Shown piece by piece: positions 60,396 through 64,000 of a stretch of 64,000 nucleotides of DNA (position 1 is its first letter; each line of letters opens with the position of its first letter). The stretch spans positions 224,135-288,134 of the forward strand of contig NZ_PNMA01000001.1 of NCBI RefSeq assembly GCF_013823385.1. The letters are read 5' to 3'. Source of the DNA: Hyphomonas sp. Its GTDB lineage: Bacteria > Pseudomonadota > Alphaproteobacteria > Caulobacterales > Hyphomonadaceae. The notes under the pieces were generated by a model that saw nothing but the letters and a program-made list of their open reading frames with translations, ran no database searches and had not been told where the DNA came from. The position numbers and the translations under genes were made by a program.

Positions 60396-61117
60396 GCGTT
60401 CCGGTTCCGCATACGGCGATGGTGCTGGCCGCAGGGCTGGGCACGCGGATGCGGCCTCTGACCAATGACTGCCCCAAGCCGCTGATCGAGGTGCGCGGGC
60501 GCAAGTTGATCGACCGGGTGATCGGGCCGCTGAAGGCGGCGGGGGTGAAGCGGCTGGTGGTGAATGTGCATTACCTGCCGGAGCAGATTGAAGCTTATCT
60601 GGCGACGCTGACGGATTTCGAGGTGATCGTGTCCGATGAGCGTGGCGAGGTGCTGGAGACGGGTGGCGGGCTGGCCAAGGCGCGGCCCCTGCTGGGGGAG
60701 GAGCCGGTGTTCGTGCTGAACACCGATGCCTTCTGGTTTCCCGAGGCGGCGGACCCGCTGCTGGCGCTGGCGGATGCCTTTGACCCGGCGCAGGAAGACG
60801 AACGCCTGCTGGTGGCCGATACCGGACGGGCGCTTGGCTTTGATGGGCCGGGGGACTTCTTCATGGACGCCGAAGGCCGCCTGACCCGGCGGGGCGAAGC
60901 GGCCACAGCGCCCTGGGCCTATGCGGGCGTGCGGATATTGAAGCCGCAGGTGTATGACGGGCAGCCGGTGGAGCGCTTTTCGGCGCTGCGCATCTGGGAC
61001 GCGCTGATCCCGCAGGGGCGCCTGCGGGGGCTCCCGCTCGATTCCTTCTGGCTGCATGTGGGCGACCCGCAGGCGCTGAAGGATGCGGAGATGTGGGTGG
61101 CCTGTCATGGCGGGTGA
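60392..61117 (+). CDS. murU: N-acetylmuramate alpha-1-phosphate uridylyltransferase MurU
   Basis: Makes UDP-MurNAc from MurNAc-1-phosphate, bypassing de novo synthesis (and fosfomycin's target MurA); 241 residues. The nucleotidyltransferase signature AMVLAAGLGTRMRPLTNDCPKPL (quoted in part) is at 9-31; DERGEVLETGGGLAKA and VFVLNTDAFW follow, with Asp binding the metal. The C-terminal FWLHVGDPQALKDAE is family-typical. Four-base overlap with amgK and 11-base overlap with addB: a tight operon. Confidence 0.94.
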   Translation: MSVPVPHTAMVLAAGLGTRMRPLTNDCPKPLIEVRGRKLIDRVIGPLKAAGVKRLVVNVHYLPEQIEAYLATLTDFEVIVSDERGEVLETGGGLAKARPLLGEEPVFVLNTDAFWFPEAADPLLALADAFDPAQEDERLLVADTGRALGFDGPGDFFMDAEGRLTRRGEAATAPWAYAGVRILKPQVYDGQPVERFSALRIWDALIPQGRLRGLPLDSFWLHVGDPQALKDAEMWVACHGG

Positions 61118-64000
61118 CGCGCTGTTCGGGCCGGATGCCCCGCGCATCCGGACGATTGCGCCGGGCACGGCCTTTGTGAAGGAACTTGCGCGCGCACTCG
61201 CCGAGGAGACTTCGCTCTCCACCCGGCCGGACGCGCTGGCGGATGCCATCATCTATGTGCCCAACCGCCGGTCTGCCCGCGCCTTGTCGCTGGCGCTGTA
61301 TGATGCGGCCGGGGAGCAGACGATCCTGCCGCCGGATATCCGGGCGCTGGGCGACCTGGACAGCGGGGAGCCGCCGCCGATTGCCGAGCAAGCCCTTTCC
61401 GGCGCGGTGCCGCCGCTTTCGGGGGCGCGGCAGCTGGGCGTGCTGGCGACGCTGGTGCGCCATTACTATCGCAGCGCCATGGAGATTGACCTGCCGCCGG
61501 CCTCGGCGCTGTCGGCTGCGCGCGAGCTGGGCCGCCTGCTGGAACAGGCCGCGATGAGCGAGGACGCGGACTGGAGCCGGCTGGAAGCGCTGAGCCTGGG
61601 AGACCTGGCGGCGCACTGGTCCCGCTCGGCGGACTTTCTGAAGATCGTCACCCAGCTCTGGCCGGAATGGCTGGCGGAGAACCGGGCGTCTGATCCTTAC
61701 AAGGAGCGCTTGCGGGCCGCGCGGGCACTGGCCGATCACTGGCAGAAAACGCCGCCCGCTGGTCCGGTGATCATTGCCGGATCGACCGGCGCAACGCCGC
61801 CGGGGCGTATCCTGATGCGCGCTGTTCTGGAATTGCCCAAGGGCCTGATCGTGATGCCGGGGCTGGATACGGCGCTGAGCGAGAAGCAATGGGACGCCGT
61901 GATCAAGGCGCCGGGCCACCCACAGAACACATTGATACGTACCCTGAAGGCATTGGGGCGGACGCCGGACAGTGTGGCCGCCTGGCCGGGCATTTCTGCC
62001 GATGCGCCCGCCCGCGCGCGCGTGCGCCTGATCCATGAAGCGCTGGCGCCCGCAGAAGAGACCGCCGACTGGCGCGCGACGCTGGAGGAACTGGCCAGGG
62101 CCGGCGGCCAGCCGATTGACGAATTTGTGCACGACGGACTGACCGGCCTCAGCGTGGCGGAGACGCCGAATGAAGCAGCGGAAGCTGAAGCGGCCGCGCT
62201 GCTGATGCGGGAAACGCTGGAGCGGTCCGGCGAGACGGCCGCTCTGGTGACGCCGGATGCGGGGCTGGCGCGGCGTGTTTCCGCGCTGCTCGGCCGGTGG
62301 GGTATTCATGTGCCGCCTTCGGCGCCAGTGCCGCTTGGGCGCACGCTCGCGGGAAGCCTGATCGGGCTTTGCGCGCGCTGGGCGGCAGACCCTGGCGAGC
62401 CGGCGGTTCTGGCCGCTGTGCTGAAGCATCCATTTGTTCGCGGGAAGATGGATTCGGGCAAGCTGGACCTCTATTTCCTGCGTGGGCCGCGCCGCTGGAA
62501 GGGGCTTCATGATCTGGCCCACAGCATCGACATTCGCGACAAGCTGGAGCCACATTCGCCGTTCCAGCGGGAAGGCCAGGATGAGGCGATCCTGCTGGTG
62601 CGCCGCCTTGCTGAGATCATGGAGGAGACCGGTTCGGATTTCTCCAGTCTCGAAACGGTGACGGCGGAGGAGGCGGCAAAGCGGGTGGCCGATCTGGCGG
62701 GCGCGATCAGCGAGACGCCGATGCCCTGGGCCGGGGAAGACGGCGCGGGCGCGTCAAACCTGTTGCAGCGGCTGGCCGAGCTTGGGACCTTCCTAGGGGA
62801 GATGCGCCCGGAAGCCTTTGCCGATCTTGTCGACGCTGAATCCTCCACACTGCCGGTGCAGACTGGCGCGCCGGAGCATCCGAGGCTGTCAATCTGGGGG
62901 CCGCTGGAGGCGCGTCTTCAGTCTGCGGACCGATTGATTCTGGCGGGCCTCAATGAAGATGTGTGGCCGGAGAAGCCGCCGGCGGACGCCTTCCTTCCGC
63001 GCCGGTTCCGCGCGCCGCTAGGGCTGAATGACCCTGAAGAGCGGATGGGCCTTTCGGCGCATGACTTTGCGCAGCTGGCGGCGGCGCCGCATGTGGTGAT
63101 GCTGTATGCGGCGCGGCGGGATGACAGCCCGGCGGTCGCGTCGCGCTGGGTGTGGCGCCTGCGGACGCTTGCCGAAGGCGCGTTTGGCGAGCGGACGGCA
63201 GAGCTGCTGAAGGGGGAAACCGGGCAGCTGATGGACTGGGTGGGCGCGCTTCAGACGCGGGGGATGGGCAGCCTGCCGGCGGATTTCAGCGCGGAGCCAA
63301 GGCCGAAGAAGCGCACACCGGAAGACTGGCCCCGCCGGCTTTCGGTCACGCGGGTGGACCGGTTGCAGCGCGATCCCTATTCGATCTGGGCTGAGTCCGT
63401 TCTGGGGCTGAAACAGGTGGACGTGCTGGGCGCGCCGCTCGCGAGCAATCTGCGCGGGACGGCAATCCATGCGGCGCTGGACGCATTTGAGGCAGAGGGC
63501 GTGGCGAAGGATGCCGAGACGCTGCTGGGCCTTATCCGGGACGAGCTTGCGCAGACGGGGGAACCGGAATCCTCCTGGGCCGGACGGCTGGCGATCTGGC
63601 AGGATGTGGCTGCGTGGTATCTGGACTGGCGCCGCGAGCGGGATGTTTCGGGCGGCATCCTGCGTGAAGTGAGGGGCGAGTATCGCAGCGATATATCCGG
63701 GCACCCGTTTGAGCTTTCGGCAACGGCCGACCGGATCGAACGGACGGCAACGGGATCTCTGGTGATCGTGGACTTCAAGACAGGTCTGCCGCCTACGGAC
63801 AAGGCGATTGATGCGGGCTATGACCAGCAGATGCCGTTGCAGGCGATCATTGCGTCAAAGGGCGGGTTTCAGAATGTCAGGGCTGCGCCAGTGGACGCGC
63901 TGGAATATGTGGCGATCCGGGGGCGGCCTGAGGCGCGCCGGATTGGCGAGAGCAAGAGCAGCCCGAAATCCCTGGCAGAGCTGATCGCGGCGGCAAAGGA
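61107..64000 (+). CDS. addB: Double-strand break repair protein AddB (cut by window edge)
   Basis: Nuclease/helicase-like partner of AddA for resecting broken DNA ends; about 964 codons are visible with no stop, close to the family's roughly 1000. N-terminal IIYVPNRRSARALSLALYD and VIIAGSTGATPPGRIL are inactive-helicase motifs; LILAGLNEDVWPEKPPADAF follows in the middle. The RecB-type nuclease domain near the end has ATADRIER and VIVDFKTGLPP (the D-x-K pair). The site of the usual iron-sulfur cysteine reads LQRDPYSIWAESVLG, so that cluster seems absent, as I recall for other alphaproteobacteria. Overlaps murU by 11 bases. addA is expected beyond the edge. Confidence 0.93.
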   Translation, partial: MAGDALFGPDAPRIRTIAPGTAFVKELARALAEETSLSTRPDALADAIIYVPNRRSARALSLALYDAAGEQTILPPDIRALGDLDSGEPPPIAEQALSGAVPPLSGARQLGVLATLVRHYYRSAMEIDLPPASALSAARELGRLLEQAAMSEDADWSRLEALSLGDLAAHWSRSADFLKIVTQLWPEWLAENRASDPYKERLRAARALADHWQKTPPAGPVIIAGSTGATPPGRILMRAVLELPKGLIVMPGLDTALSEKQWDAVIKAPGHPQNTLIRTLKALGRTPDSVAAWPGISADAPARARVRLIHEALAPAEETADWRATLEELARAGGQPIDEFVHDGLTGLSVAETPNEAAEAEAAALLMRETLERSGETAALVTPDAGLARRVSALLGRWGIHVPPSAPVPLGRTLAGSLIGLCARWAADPGEPAVLAAVLKHPFVRGKMDSGKLDLYFLRGPRRWKGLHDLAHSIDIRDKLEPHSPFQREGQDEAILLVRRLAEIMEETGSDFSSLETVTAEEAAKRVADLAGAISETPMPWAGEDGAGASNLLQRLAELGTFLGEMRPEAFADLVDAESSTLPVQTGAPEHPRLSIWGPLEARLQSADRLILAGLNEDVWPEKPPADAFLPRRFRAPLGLNDPEERMGLSAHDFAQLAAAPHVVMLYAARRDDSPAVASRWVWRLRTLAEGAFGERTAELLKGETGQLMDWVGALQTRGMGSLPADFSAEPRPKKRTPEDWPRRLSVTRVDRLQRDPYSIWAESVLGLKQVDVLGAPLASNLRGTAIHAALDAFEAEGVAKDAETLLGLIRDELAQTGEPESSWAGRLAIWQDVAAWYLDWRRERDVSGGILREVRGEYRSDISGHPFELSATADRIERTATGSLVIVDFKTGLPPTDKAIDAGYDQQMPLQAIIASKGGFQNVRAAPVDALEYVAIRGRPEARRIGESKSSPKSLAELIAAAK

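Noticed and set aside
60861..62555. Long minus-strand open frame (564 codons) opposite addB
   Set aside because: It is Arg/Gln/Pro-rich with no domain pattern, and lies antisense to a clear AddB reading frame; typical shadow frame in GC-rich DNA.

Overview
The window is a gene-dense, GC-rich chromosomal segment of a free-living alphaproteobacterium. I infer a member of the Caulobacterales/Hyphomonadaceae type. The grounds are a CcrM-type GANTC methyltransferase with two GANTC sites in its leader, the split F0 (atpI-B-E-F'-F) and F1 (atpH-A-G-D-C) operons, the tatABC...serS-surE-pcm...yajC-secD-secF block, the tsaE-amgK-murU-addB block and the mutY/DUF721/dsbA/smc block. There is no prophage, IS, CRISPR array, rRNA or tRNA that I can see. 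No gene-free stretch exceeds about 210 bases.

Layout. 0-10 kb: aldo/keto reductase (cut by the window edge) and purL on the minus strand, diverging from a Rieske oxygenase and an exported D-amino-acid-oxidase-like flavoprotein; then an AT-richer DUF1835-type gene, an exported acidic protein, an adenine-deaminase-type enzyme, purQ, an entericidin-like lipoprotein, a DUF486 membrane protein and exonuclease III. 10-19 kb: protein export and linked housekeeping genes (tatABC, NYN nuclease-like protein, serS, surE, pcm, yajC, secDF). 19-31 kb: ychF, a TIR-domain membrane protein, the F0 operon, smc, DsbA-like lipoprotein, DUF721 protein, mutY, a cold-shock/DUF1294 protein and prfB with its programmed frameshift. 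31-45 kb: PBP1A, a TPR lipoprotein, ETF-ubiquinone oxidoreductase, a family-4-like uracil-DNA glycosylase, hemerythrin, a small glycosyltransferase pair, a radical SAM protein, a Na/Pi-type transporter and ccrM. 45-56 kb: a VWA/MoxR pair, TauE-like exporter, priA and the F1 operon. 56-64 kb: thioesterase, [2Fe-2S] ferredoxin and ferredoxin reductase, then tsaE-amgK-murU-addB (addB cut by the window edge).

Working together: the two ATP synthase operons encode one complete F1F0 enzyme. TatABC exports folded cofactor proteins, and the D-amino-acid-oxidase-like lipoprotein carries a Tat-type signal. AmgK and MurU form the cell-wall sugar recycling route to UDP-MurNAc. The ferredoxin/ferredoxin reductase pair could supply electrons to the Rieske oxygenase 55 kb away. 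Both promoter regions carry nearly the same palindrome (core TGACGC-NN-GCGTCA), which hints at a shared regulator.

Most unusual observations: (1) the D-amino-acid-oxidase-like protein has its C-terminal signature motifs placed before its FAD-binding motif, as in a circular permutation; (2) three arrays of a 10-bp-periodic GGACA/TGTCC repeat occur, one between genes and two read in frame inside priA and amgK; (3) an AT-richer in-frame insertion of about 35 codons sits in the catalytic domain of seryl-tRNA synthetase; (4) three consecutive convergent gene pairs share reciprocal TAG stops in a single CTAG.
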